A stretch of 32,776 nucleotides of DNA from a virus: the IMG/VR virus record IMGVR_UViG_3300000117_000106, positions 320-33,095 of that record; one strand, written 5' to 3'. How positions within the stretch are numbered: position 1 is the stretch's first letter; each line of letters starts with the position of its first letter. Shown one piece after another: positions 23,501 to 29,908 of the stretch. The notes beneath the pieces are model-generated. The model worked only from the letters and a program-made list of their open reading frames with translations, did no database searches and had not been told where the DNA came from. Made by a program: the position numbers and the translations under genes.

Positions 23501-23833
23501 AGTGCAGAAGAGTTTTCTAAAAACGCAGATTCGACAGAAGGATCTACATTATCTAATGGACAAAAATTAACTAGACTAGCTTTTTATAATCAAGGCAATC
23601 CGTCTAGTGAACCTTTGGCGGTATACAGACCGTTGAAAGAAGGGTTTGGATTAATGCAATTAACCACGTATGGCGTTTACCAAGAGAATGATGAAAGTAA
23701 TAAACTATTGTATGCAGAAGATGGGTTTTATGCTTTTTACAATAGTAATACAAGTGGCGAATATAAACCTGGTCAAGGTGTGTCGGGTCAAGTTGTAAAT
23801 GGAATAGTAACAAAAGTACAAACGTATTACTAA
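20519..23833 (+). CDS. Large tail protein (baseplate hub / distal tail), 1104 aa
   Basis: The N-terminal ~120 residues (LQLYVENQLVELFDDESVTL, IFSDFSKTFSVPASETNNKI) fit a conserved start of large tail proteins from Bacteroidota phages. A long beta-rich middle follows, with a possible carbohydrate-binding part near 310-380 (YTIYLYRDGELLKEYKDLQG). Residues ~760-880 look like a fibronectin III/Ig domain (NLTYLKTAETSSTVSPSF, YGFFYSTTR, GLSAGDVVYYRFYG). The C-terminal ~220 residues may bind receptors. It precedes the tape measure gene. I infer a tail-tip hub that carries the fibres; enzymatic motifs were not seen. Confidence 0.6.
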   Translation: MIGLQLYVENQLVELFDDESVTLTQAIQDVRNIDKIFSDFSKTFSVPASETNNKIFKHFYNYEINNGFDARKKVDAELYLNYKLFKKGKVKLEGTTLKINKAHTYKLTFFGNTVNLKDKIGEATLSDLPNLTELEFEYSDANIKSLLNTATSKTMNGVVFPDVLLVPLITHTKRLIYNSGSSAANTDTLANVSYTAGQNKGVEFDQLKPAIRVHAIIKAIERKFFSEDGFTFSKDFFSSSNPSYYSLFLWLHNKVGSMFSDQPEQVKFTNFILVSKSGSKKNSVIDFYKNYFVNKSKLSSGIHNDRTRQLRFSVATTNQSAKYTIYLYRDGELLKEYKDLQGDKFPQDYFFILDGTYTFAITSDTVATFTISPRIKTTLGSIGIKGTAVTITNKKVQITEQLPKIKVIDFLTGIFKMFNLTAFIQDDKKIKIQTLDNFYANNTTFRDITEFVDKESSIVDSVLPYKQINFNYKGDKSFMASNFEQIFNRKWGTLNYNASQKFDGQVYEVQLPFDHFMFERLNNVTGGAQTNIQWGWSADEKQQAYLGDPLLFYPVLNSGTSIGVLDSGGTVSEVTSYFVPSNSLHLSNSLSDDSSDNINFNAETNEYQGTPFNKSLFEKYYKSYIEDVFDIKRRLTKVKAYLPVSILQNLTLSDKLVIFNKVYKINKIVTNFETLLSNLELINTTTEQIPIIPSKFLPVSTDTNLSADSNEFTVDNGIITVDKYNNTEGLQVISTDEVVPEDTSVSNIPEVIVSGQALIVTPPNLTYLKTAETSSTVSPSFTVTNLGKVGTTPQIDEYGFFYSTTRSHLNSTDIDTLKSGSATNIKYTTRPTNKNTLSGNIIYQITGLSAGDVVYYRFYGMTTTDESFDISSGEMLSPVLSERATPSISYTTTTSTYLYNVMNSSGSARGDGNTTFRIKNGDGTFFDVKGFSGPSLFSLIVPVVIEGDAVTYQSQFYGGSFTGISTHNTSRQAVGNDIFDRELESCGFHTTSRFSAEEFSKNADSTEGSTLSNGQKLTRLAFYNQGNPSSEPLAVYRPLKEGFGLMQLTTYGVYQENDESNKLLYAEDGFYAFYNSNTSGEYKPGQGVSGQVVNGIVTKVQTYY

Positions 23834-23973
23834 TGATAGACAATATTTTAACGTTGCTAGAAGTAGCAAAAGAATATGACGTAGAAGGGGACTACATAAA
23901 AGAGGCATTAGGAAAACACAAACTACCTATGTCTTTTAAAGATGTTAAGAACAACCTAAAACTAAACAAATGA
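23833..23973 (+). CDS. Small hypothetical protein before the tape measure (46 aa)
   Basis: ATG 23833 overlaps the previous stop by one base, and the 46-codon frame ends in an ATGA overlap with the tape measure gene. The product looks helical (MIDNILTLLEVAKEYDVEGD; SFKDVKNNLKLNK). Perfect tiling of the gap supports it as real. It may be a small tail-assembly factor; no family was recognised. Confidence 0.6.
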   Translation: MIDNILTLLEVAKEYDVEGDYIKEALGKHKLPMSFKDVKNNLKLNK

Positions 23974-25823
23974 AAGAGGAGGTTATAAAATTACAGATGG
24001 ACGTTGAAGACGCAACAAAGTCTATCAAACGTATGACTGACGAGATGGAAGATTTCAGAAAAGAAGTCAAAAATTCTCTAGACGGCATAGAAGAAACAAC
24101 CGACAAAGGAGTAAAGGGATTCCAAAAGCTTACGAAAGCCGTAAAGGGTGTTGGGAGTGGTTTTAAGGGGATTGGATTAGCAATTAAAGCAATTGGGTTT
24201 ACTCTTATAGTTAAAGCCGTAGGAAAGCTTACAGAGGAGTTAGGGAAAAATCAAGTAGTAGCTGATGCGGTCAATACGGTGTTTAAAACTGTGTCTATTG
24301 TATTCGGTCAAATTGCAACCGCTATTGTCGAGGTTGTTAAAAATGTATCCGAAGCAACTAATGGGTTTGACGGTTTGCGTAAAGTATTAAGCGGTGGTTT
24401 TTCACTAGCGTTAAATCTTGTCGTAGGTGCTATACAAGGTATTGTCTTAAACGTTAAAAAGGCACAACTAGCGTTTGAGGAATCTATGTTTGGTGGCAAA
24501 GATGCTGACAAAATAAAATCTCTACAAAACGACATAGACGAAGTAGGGAAAAAGCTAGATGAGACCGGAGAGAGAATAGCAGATGCCGGGAACAATATTA
24601 AAGATGGCTTTTTGGAAGCAGTCGAAGAGGTTGGAACTTTAGCCGAAGCAGTAGCAACCGGTACTGCAGAAGCAATCTCTAAAATTAACGTAGAACAAGC
24701 TGCGCAACAAGCAAAAGCGTTAGTTGAGGCGGAGAAAAACTTTGAGTTACTTGCTTTACAACAACAAAGATTAGTAGAGGAATATGATCGACAAGCGGAA
24801 TCTCAAAGACAACTTAGAGACAACGAAGCAATAAGTATATCTGAAAGGATTGAGGCTAACAAAGAACTAGGCAAAATACTAGAGGATCAAGGTAAAGCTG
24901 AGAAGGCAACAGTAGATGCTAGAATAAAATCTATACAACAAAGGATAGCTATTGAAGGGGAGAGTGTAGAATTAACAAACGAGTTATACACTTTAAATAC
25001 TGAACTAGTTGCAATTGAAGCAAAGCTTACAGGATTTAGATCGGAACAAAAGACAAACGAAAACGCATTACGTAAAGAGTCTTTAGAGTTACTAAACACA
25101 GAAAAAGAAGCAGAAAATGAGATTGCTATTTCTAGAGCAAATTTTAATGCTGAGCAAATAAAAATTGAAACACAAAGAATAGACGCTCTAAGGGAGGCAT
25201 TAGATCTAGAGAAGCAAATAGAACTAGCTAGAGTACAAAGTCAAATAGACGCTGCTAAAATAGGCACACAAGCCTATGCAGACGCTACGGCAGAGAAGTT
25301 AAGACTAGAGGAAGATTATAGGCAACGTGAGGAAACGTTAAATGAAGAGTCTTTATTAGCTGAAGAAAATTTAAGACAACAAAAGCTACAAATAGTTGGA
25401 TCTACCTTTGGCGCAATATCTGACATACTAGGCAAAAATTCTAAAGCAGGTAAAGCAGCCGCAATTGCACAAGCCGTAATAAATTCTTATTTAGGGTTTA
25501 CAGAAGTGTTAGCAGCTGAGACTACAATCCCCGAGCCATTTGGAAGTATACAAAAAGGAATATCCGCTGCTAGTATATTAGCATCCGGTTTACAAACTGT
25601 AAAAAAAATTACTGCTACTAAACTACCACAAGGAGATGTCGGAGGAGGAGGCGCACCATCTGCACCGCCAAGCTTTAATATTGTAGGTGCGTCAAAAGAG
25701 AATCAACTAGCACAAGCTATCGGAGGTCAAGAGAAAAAACCTGTAAAAGCGTTTGTAGTATCGTCAGATGTTAGTAGTGCGCAATCTCTAGATCGTAATA
25801 TTGTAGAGGAGGCATCAATATAA
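23970..25823 (+). CDS. Tail tape measure protein
   Basis: The 617-residue protein has coiled-coil ends and hydrophobic stretches. The N-terminal coiled coil is at ~1-45, a Gly-rich hydrophobic block at ~55-85 (GSGFKGIGLAIKAIGFTLIV), membrane-like helices at ~95-160 (FGQIATAIVEVVKN, LALNLVVGAIQGIVL), and a long coiled coil at ~240-480. A second small-residue block (KAAAIAQAVINSYLGFTEVL, ASILASGLQTV) and a flexible tail follow. This matches tape measures, which fix tail length and exit with the DNA. By the usual ~1.5 angstrom per residue the tail would be roughly 90 nm (rough inference). Confidence 0.8.
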   Translation: MKEEVIKLQMDVEDATKSIKRMTDEMEDFRKEVKNSLDGIEETTDKGVKGFQKLTKAVKGVGSGFKGIGLAIKAIGFTLIVKAVGKLTEELGKNQVVADAVNTVFKTVSIVFGQIATAIVEVVKNVSEATNGFDGLRKVLSGGFSLALNLVVGAIQGIVLNVKKAQLAFEESMFGGKDADKIKSLQNDIDEVGKKLDETGERIADAGNNIKDGFLEAVEEVGTLAEAVATGTAEAISKINVEQAAQQAKALVEAEKNFELLALQQQRLVEEYDRQAESQRQLRDNEAISISERIEANKELGKILEDQGKAEKATVDARIKSIQQRIAIEGESVELTNELYTLNTELVAIEAKLTGFRSEQKTNENALRKESLELLNTEKEAENEIAISRANFNAEQIKIETQRIDALREALDLEKQIELARVQSQIDAAKIGTQAYADATAEKLRLEEDYRQREETLNEESLLAEENLRQQKLQIVGSTFGAISDILGKNSKAGKAAAIAQAVINSYLGFTEVLAAETTIPEPFGSIQKGISAASILASGLQTVKKITATKLPQGDVGGGGAPSAPPSFNIVGASKENQLAQAIGGQEKKPVKAFVVSSDVSSAQSLDRNIVEEASI

Positions 25824-25857
25824 AAACCAAATATTTAATTACAAACGTTATAACAGT

Positions 25858-26490
25858 ATGAGAATTGTAGAACTTATTATTGACGAACTAGATGAGAATA
25901 GTGGAATAGACGCTATCTCTATTGTAGAGAGTCCGGCTATTGAAGAAGATTTTGTTGCGTTATCTAAAGAGCCAAAAATAAAACTAGCAGAAGTAGACGG
26001 AGAAAAAAGAATCCTAATGGGCGCAATCTTAATTCCAAATAAACCCATATACAGACAAGAGGGAGACGATGAGTATTACATTTACTTTACAAAAGAGACT
26101 GTAAGAAAAGCGTCAGAGTTATATCTAAAAAAAGGCAATCAAAATAATTCTACATACGAACACTTCCAAGATATATACGGTTTGTCGCTAGTAGAAAGTT
26201 GGATAGTAGAGGACAAAGAGAAAGACAAAACTAGACTATATGGTATGGATCTACCTTTAGGGAGTTGGGTAGGATCTATGAAAGTGTATAACGATGAGGT
26301 ATGGCAAGAGTATGTTAAGACAGGTATGGTCAAAGGATTCTCAATAGAAGGTTATTTTGCCGACAAAGCAGAGCGACCAAAAGAGCAAATAAAAGACGAA
26401 TTAAAAGAGATTGAAGCCGGTAAGAAATTGCTACAAATTAAAAAAAGTTTAATCGAATATCAACAAAATGAGAGACAAAGTAAGGGGTAA
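25858..26490 (+). CDS. Prohead protease, XkdF / S78-like
   Basis: The 210-residue product shows IDAISIVESPAIEEDFVAL (17-35), MGAILIPNKPIYR (~54-66), a histidine in STYEHFQ (~98-104), LSLVESWIVE (~109-118), and PLGSWVGSMKVYND with MVKGFSIEGYF (~157-167). These are the conserved blocks of the PBSX XkdF-like prohead proteases; His ~102 and Ser in VESW fit a His/Ser catalytic pair. It would cleave the scaffold and capsid delta regions during maturation. Scaffold, decoration and capsid genes follow. The C-terminal ~35 residues form a basic helix. Confidence 0.75.
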   Translation: MRIVELIIDELDENSGIDAISIVESPAIEEDFVALSKEPKIKLAEVDGEKRILMGAILIPNKPIYRQEGDDEYYIYFTKETVRKASELYLKKGNQNNSTYEHFQDIYGLSLVESWIVEDKEKDKTRLYGMDLPLGSWVGSMKVYNDEVWQEYVKTGMVKGFSIEGYFADKAERPKEQIKDELKEIEAGKKLLQIKKSLIEYQQNERQSKG

Positions 26491-26617
26491 GTATTCAAGT
26501 CCAAAAGGAGGGAGAAGAGGGTGTTTGTGTTGGGATACTGAGACGTATTCTACAAAGTGTTGCGACGGACATTATAGATCGCAAGGCGTGGGTCGTGTAA
26601 CAAAATTGCCTAGTTAA
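26468..26617 (+). CDS. Small Cys-rich protein (49 aa)
   Basis: This 49-codon gene overlaps the end of the protease gene by 23 bases. It encodes GGRRGCLCWDTETYSTKCCD then GHYRSQGVGR, with CLC and CC pairs. I recognise the G-C-L-C-x-D-x-x-T-Y-S-x-x-C-C-D pattern from small proteins beside capsid genes in Bacteroidota phages. Metal binding or disulphides are possible; role unknown. Confidence 0.65.
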   Translation: MRDKVRGKYSSPKGGRRGCLCWDTETYSTKCCDGHYRSQGVGRVTKLPS

Positions 26618-26635
26618 ATTTTTTTTACAACAAAA

Positions 26636-26764
26636 ATGCAAAAAAAAATCATTAAACGTTATACTAACAGATCAAAGTATATTGAATATAAAATTTCTGA
26701 TATGCCTTATTCTAACTTTGTAGAAGAAAAAGGTATTTGTGCAATTTTTAAAAAAACAAAATAG
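26636..26764 (+). CDS. Small basic hypothetical protein (42 aa)
   Basis: The ATG at 26636 follows an A/T-rich leader typical of this genome, and the 42-codon frame ends 3 bases before the scaffold start. The product is basic and aromatic (KKIIKRYTNRSKYIEYKISD). No family was recognised; the tight fit in the gap supports expression. Confidence 0.5.
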   Translation: MQKKIIKRYTNRSKYIEYKISDMPYSNFVEEKGICAIFKKTK

Positions 26765-26767
26765 TTT

Positions 26768-27493
26768 ATGAGACCAAGTGAAATGCTAAACAAAATAACT
26801 TCACTACTAGGCACTAAAGTTGAACTAGGAGAGATGAAGTTAGAGAACGGTACTACTATTGAAGCTGATAGCTTTGCTAGTGGAGAAAGCGTCTTTATTA
26901 TTACCGAAGATGAAAAAGTGCCACTACCTGTAGGAGACTACAATTTGGAAGATGGCAAAGTCTTAGTGGTAGAAGAAGAAGGCGTTATATCTTCAATCGG
27001 AGAAGCAACTGAAGCTGAAGAAGAAAAAGAGCCGGAAGAACTAGACGCACAAGTTGCTACAGGATCCGAGCCAAGAGATTTAGAAGCAGAAAAAGACACA
27101 GAGGTAGTTGCTGAGGTTGTTTCTGAAAGTCCAAAAAAGAAAGAATCCAAAAAGGATCTATCTGAGGAAGTATCAAGTGAAGAAAACTTGGAGGAAGAAG
27201 AAAAAGACGAAATGAATAAGATAGTTGAGGAGGTAGTCGCTGCGGTTACACCTATCATCGATGAGATGAAACAAGAACTAGCTTATGTAAAAGAAGAACT
27301 TGGGAAAATGAAAGATGAGGATATGACAAAGGAGAAAGAGGTAGAAGAGTTAAAAGAACAACTTTCAGCCGAGCCTGCGACTAAGCCACTAAAGCATAAT
27401 CCGGAGTCAAAACCTGAGACTAAAGCAATTTTGTCAAAAGGTAACCGACCATTAGGTACAATGGATAGAGTATTAAGTAAGTTAAATCAATAA
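26768..27493 (+). CDS. Capsid scaffolding-like protein
   Basis: The 241-residue, very acidic protein has a beta-like N-terminal part (~10-80; VELGEMKLENGTTIEADSFA, PLPVGDYNLEDGKVLVVEEE). A disordered Glu/Lys-rich stretch (~80-150), a coiled coil (~150-200: NKIVEEVVAAVTPIIDEMKQ) and a basic C-terminal tail (NRPLGTMDRVLSKLNQ) follow. Acidic centre, coiled coil and basic end, between protease and capsid genes, are typical of scaffolds. The C-terminus would bind the capsid shell, and the protease would remove it. Confidence 0.75.
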   Translation: MRPSEMLNKITSLLGTKVELGEMKLENGTTIEADSFASGESVFIITEDEKVPLPVGDYNLEDGKVLVVEEEGVISSIGEATEAEEEKEPEELDAQVATGSEPRDLEAEKDTEVVAEVVSESPKKKESKKDLSEEVSSEENLEEEEKDEMNKIVEEVVAAVTPIIDEMKQELAYVKEELGKMKDEDMTKEKEVEELKEQLSAEPATKPLKHNPESKPETKAILSKGNRPLGTMDRVLSKLNQ

Positions 27494-27502
27494 AAATTAA
27501 TA

Positions 27503-27916
27503 ATGGCAACAACTATTTCAAATGATGTAACACGCATCTTTAAAAAGACTGAAATCCTTACTGCAGGGGACACATTAACCGCTGCGGAAAGCGGAAAAGT
27601 TATTTTCCTAAATGCTACAGGAGGGGGTACTGTTACTCTACCATCTGTCAAAGCCGGAACGTACTTTAAATTTATCATCGGTGCAACTGAACCAACCACA
27701 AATTGGATTATAGATAGCGCTGAGGGAGACAATATCGACGGAATCTTAGTCGTAAATGGAGCAAGTGTAGGTGCGATCGAAGAAGATCAAATCAACTTTG
27801 TTGCGTCTACTGCTTTAGCCGGAGACTTTATAGAGTTAGAATGTGATGGAACTAATTGGTTTGTAAACGGAGTTGGAAGTGCTGCCGGTTCAATTACTGC
27901 AACCGATCCAAGTTAA
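27503..27916 (+). CDS. Capsid decoration / head-fibre-like protein
   Basis: A 137-residue beta-rich protein: LTAAESGKVIFLNATGGGTV (~25-44), LPSVKAGTYFKFIIG, FVASTALAGDFIELECDGTN and a W near the end (NWFVNGVG). The SGKVI-x-LN...G-x-TVTLP pattern is known from trimeric beta-strand proteins of phage heads and fibres. Placement directly before the major capsid gene suggests a shell-decoration protein. It is preceded by an A/T-rich leader. Confidence 0.6.
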   Translation: MATTISNDVTRIFKKTEILTAGDTLTAAESGKVIFLNATGGGTVTLPSVKAGTYFKFIIGATEPTTNWIIDSAEGDNIDGILVVNGASVGAIEEDQINFVASTALAGDFIELECDGTNWFVNGVGSAAGSITATDPS

Positions 27917-27942
27917 TAATTAAAAAAATAAATATTTAAAAA

Positions 27943-28866
27943 ATGGCTACAACAACTTCAATTACTACAACTTACGCAGGTGAGTTCGCAGGTAAATACA
28001 TTTCCGCTGCTTTATTGAGTGGCAATACTTTGGCAAACGATTTAATTACTATCAAGCCAAACGTAAAGTTCAAAGAGGTAATGAAAAAAGTTTCAACTGA
28101 CGATATTGTAAAAGATGCGTCTTGCGACTTTGATCCTACCACTACTGTAACGCTAACTGAGAGAATCTTACAACCAGAAGAGTATCAAGTAAACCTTCAA
28201 TTGTGTAAAAAAGATTTCACTTCAGATTGGGAAGCAATTCAAATGGGATACTCAGCGTATCACAATATGCCTCCCGCATTTAGCGATTTTCTAATTGCAC
28301 ACGTTGCAGAAAAAGTTGCACAAAAAATAGAGCAAACTATTTGGAATGGCGCTAACGCTACTGCCGGAGAGTTTGACGGATTTTTAACCACTCTAGGTGC
28401 TGACTCAGACGTAGTAGACGTTTCTTCAACAAGTGTAACATCTGCAAACGTTATCGCTCAAATCGGTGCAATCGTAGACGCTATTCCTCAAACTGTTTAT
28501 GGAAAAGAAGATTTAATTCTATATGTTTCTTCAAACATTTACAGAGCGTATGTAAGAGCGTTGGGCGGATTTGCATCTAACGTTGGTGCTGCCGGTACAG
28601 ACTCTAAAGGTACGCAATGGTTCAACGGAGGTGCTTTAACATTTGATGGTATTAACATCGAATTATGTAATGGTCTTCCTTCAAACAAAGCCGTAGCTGC
28701 TGAAAAATCAAACTTATTCTTTGGAACAGGTTTACTAGCAGATACTAACGAGGTAAAAGTCATTGATATGGCTGATATTGATGGATCTCAAAATGTGAGA
28801 ATCGTAATGCGTTATACTGCCGGTATCCAACACGCTATTGGTAGTGACATCGTATTGTACGCATAA
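27943..28866 (+). CDS. Major capsid protein (HK97-fold)
   Basis: The 307-residue protein follows protease, scaffold and decoration genes. It shows YAGEFAGKYISAALLSGNTL (11-30), a fold-typical helix AFSDFLIAHVAEKVAQKIEQ then TIWNGA (~112-137), and YVSSNIYRAYVRALGG (~192-207). The C-terminal part has FFGTGLLADTNEVKVIDMAD and RIVMRYTAGIQHAIGSDIVL, as expected for HK97-like P- and A-domains of Bacteroidota phages. It makes the icosahedral shell. A strong terminator lies directly downstream, and an A/T-rich ribosome site lies upstream. I see no clear maturation cleavage motif. Confidence 0.85.
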   Translation: MATTTSITTTYAGEFAGKYISAALLSGNTLANDLITIKPNVKFKEVMKKVSTDDIVKDASCDFDPTTTVTLTERILQPEEYQVNLQLCKKDFTSDWEAIQMGYSAYHNMPPAFSDFLIAHVAEKVAQKIEQTIWNGANATAGEFDGFLTTLGADSDVVDVSSTSVTSANVIAQIGAIVDAIPQTVYGKEDLILYVSSNIYRAYVRALGGFASNVGAAGTDSKGTQWFNGGALTFDGINIELCNGLPSNKAVAAEKSNLFFGTGLLADTNEVKVIDMADIDGSQNVRIVMRYTAGIQHAIGSDIVLYA

Positions 28867-28887
28867 TTAAAATTGTTTAATCAAAGA

Positions 28888-28922
28888 GGGTAGGTGAGCC
28901 TTGAGCCTGCCTACCCTTTTTT
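28888..28922 (+). terminator. Rho-independent terminator after the major capsid gene
   Basis: GGGTAGG (28888-28894) pairs perfectly with CCTACCC (28910-28916) around a 15-base loop, followed by six T (28917-28922). It would reduce transcription into the tail tube and portal genes. Confidence 0.85.
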
Positions 28923-28935
28923 AATATTATAAAAT

Positions 28936-29460
28936 ATGGCTTGTTTACTAACAACCGGGAGAAAATTACCGTGTAGAGATTCCGTCGGGGGTTTAAAAAC
29001 CGTTTTTTTCGGAGACTACAATACTCTAGGTGCTTTAACAGTATCTAGTGGTGGAGAAGTAACCGCAGTTGCCGGATCACCTTCGCTATTTAAATTTGAT
29101 CTTAAAGGTAATTCATCTCTTGAACAAACAATAACTGCTTCAACGGAAAACGGAACTGTTTTCTATGAGCAAGTTTTAAACTTAACTTTAACAAAACTAG
29201 ACCTAGCTACACAACAAGAACTAAAATTAATCGTTCAAGCTAGACCGCATATTTTTGTTGAAGATTATAATGGCAATTATTTTCTAGTAGGCGCAGTACA
29301 CGGTGCGGAAGCAACCGGAGGAACAATTGTAACAGGCGCTGCTATGGGAGACCTAAGCGGATTTACCCTTACAATGACTGCGCAAGAGACTATACCGGCT
29401 TACTTTGTAACTGCATCAGTAGTAACTAGTGATACTAGTTCAACGCAAATTGCACCTTAA
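28936..29460 (+). CDS. Putative major tail tube protein
   Basis: The 174-residue protein has a Cys-containing N-terminus (LLTTGRKLPCRDSVGGLKTV), EQTITASTENGTVFYEQVLN (~64-83), RPHIFVEDYNGNYFLVGAVH (~103-122) and GLTLTMT-type strands near the end (DLSGFTLTMTAQETIPAYFV). The beta-sandwich pattern with an internal YEQxL helix and VEDxNGNYFLxG strand resembles tail tube subunits. It lies between two terminators, so its dose can be set separately, as expected for a highly used structural protein. Alternatives are a second head protein or head decoration. Confidence 0.5.
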   Translation: MACLLTTGRKLPCRDSVGGLKTVFFGDYNTLGALTVSSGGEVTAVAGSPSLFKFDLKGNSSLEQTITASTENGTVFYEQVLNLTLTKLDLATQQELKLIVQARPHIFVEDYNGNYFLVGAVHGAEATGGTIVTGAAMGDLSGFTLTMTAQETIPAYFVTASVVTSDTSSTQIAP

Positions 29461-29486
29461 AATTTCCTTTCTAGTTTCTTGAAAAG

Positions 29487-29515
29487 GGGTAGTCGAAAGA
29501 TTGCCCTTTTTTTTT
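29487..29515 (+). terminator. Rho-independent terminator before the portal operon
   Basis: GGGTAGTC (29487-29494) and GATTGCCC (29499-29506) form an 8-bp stem with two G-T pairs, closed by a GAAA tetraloop (29495-29498) and followed by nine T (29507-29515). Confidence 0.9.
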
Positions 29516-29548
29516 ATGCAAAAAACAAATATCTTGCGTTATATAAAT

Positions 29549-29908
29549 ATGAAAGTTTTAAGCAACACAGGCGCATCACAAACTATGAAAGTAATACCTA
29601 GAGAATACGTTACAGATGCTACATTAGAAGTAACAGACGATACAACAAACACAAAAACGACATACAATTTAAACAGTATGACTACGTCAGGAGACGAATT
29701 AAACGTTGCGGTTGCGTTTAGTCCTGTATTAAAAGAAGATACTTTTTATGATATGGTTTTAAAAAAAACTGATGGCAAAGTAATTTACAAAGACAAAATA
29801 TTTTGCACTAATCAATCTACTAATCAAACGGCAAACGAACATTACACAATAAATAGTGGCGTGTATACTAGTGATACAAGCTACGACGATGATTACATAG
29901 TATTATGA
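29549..29908 (+). CDS. Hypothetical structural protein before the portal gene
   Basis: Start ATG 29549 is used; upstream in-frame starts at 29501 and 29516 fall inside or against the terminator hairpin. The 119-residue product is beta-rich (MKVIPREYVTDATLEVTDDT, MVLKKTDGKVIYKDKIFC), with an extended C-terminus rich in Thr, Ser, Asn and Asp (INSGVYTSDTSYDDDYIVL). It overlaps the portal gene by 4 bases (ATGA). It could be a minor head or neck protein; no family was recognised. Confidence 0.6.
   Translation: MKVLSNTGASQTMKVIPREYVTDATLEVTDDTTNTKTTYNLNSMTTSGDELNVAVAFSPVLKEDTFYDMVLKKTDGKVIYKDKIFCTNQSTNQTANEHYTINSGVYTSDTSYDDDYIVL

Noticed and set aside
26938-27258. Minus-strand frames, for example opposite the scaffold gene
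   Set aside because: They are Ser/Phe-rich mirror images of Glu/Lys codons on the + strand, and every recognised gene is on the + strand.
29501-29548. TTG 29501 and ATG 29516 as starts of the gene before the portal
   Set aside because: They lie inside or directly against the terminator hairpin; ATG 29549 follows an A/T-rich leader like other genes here.
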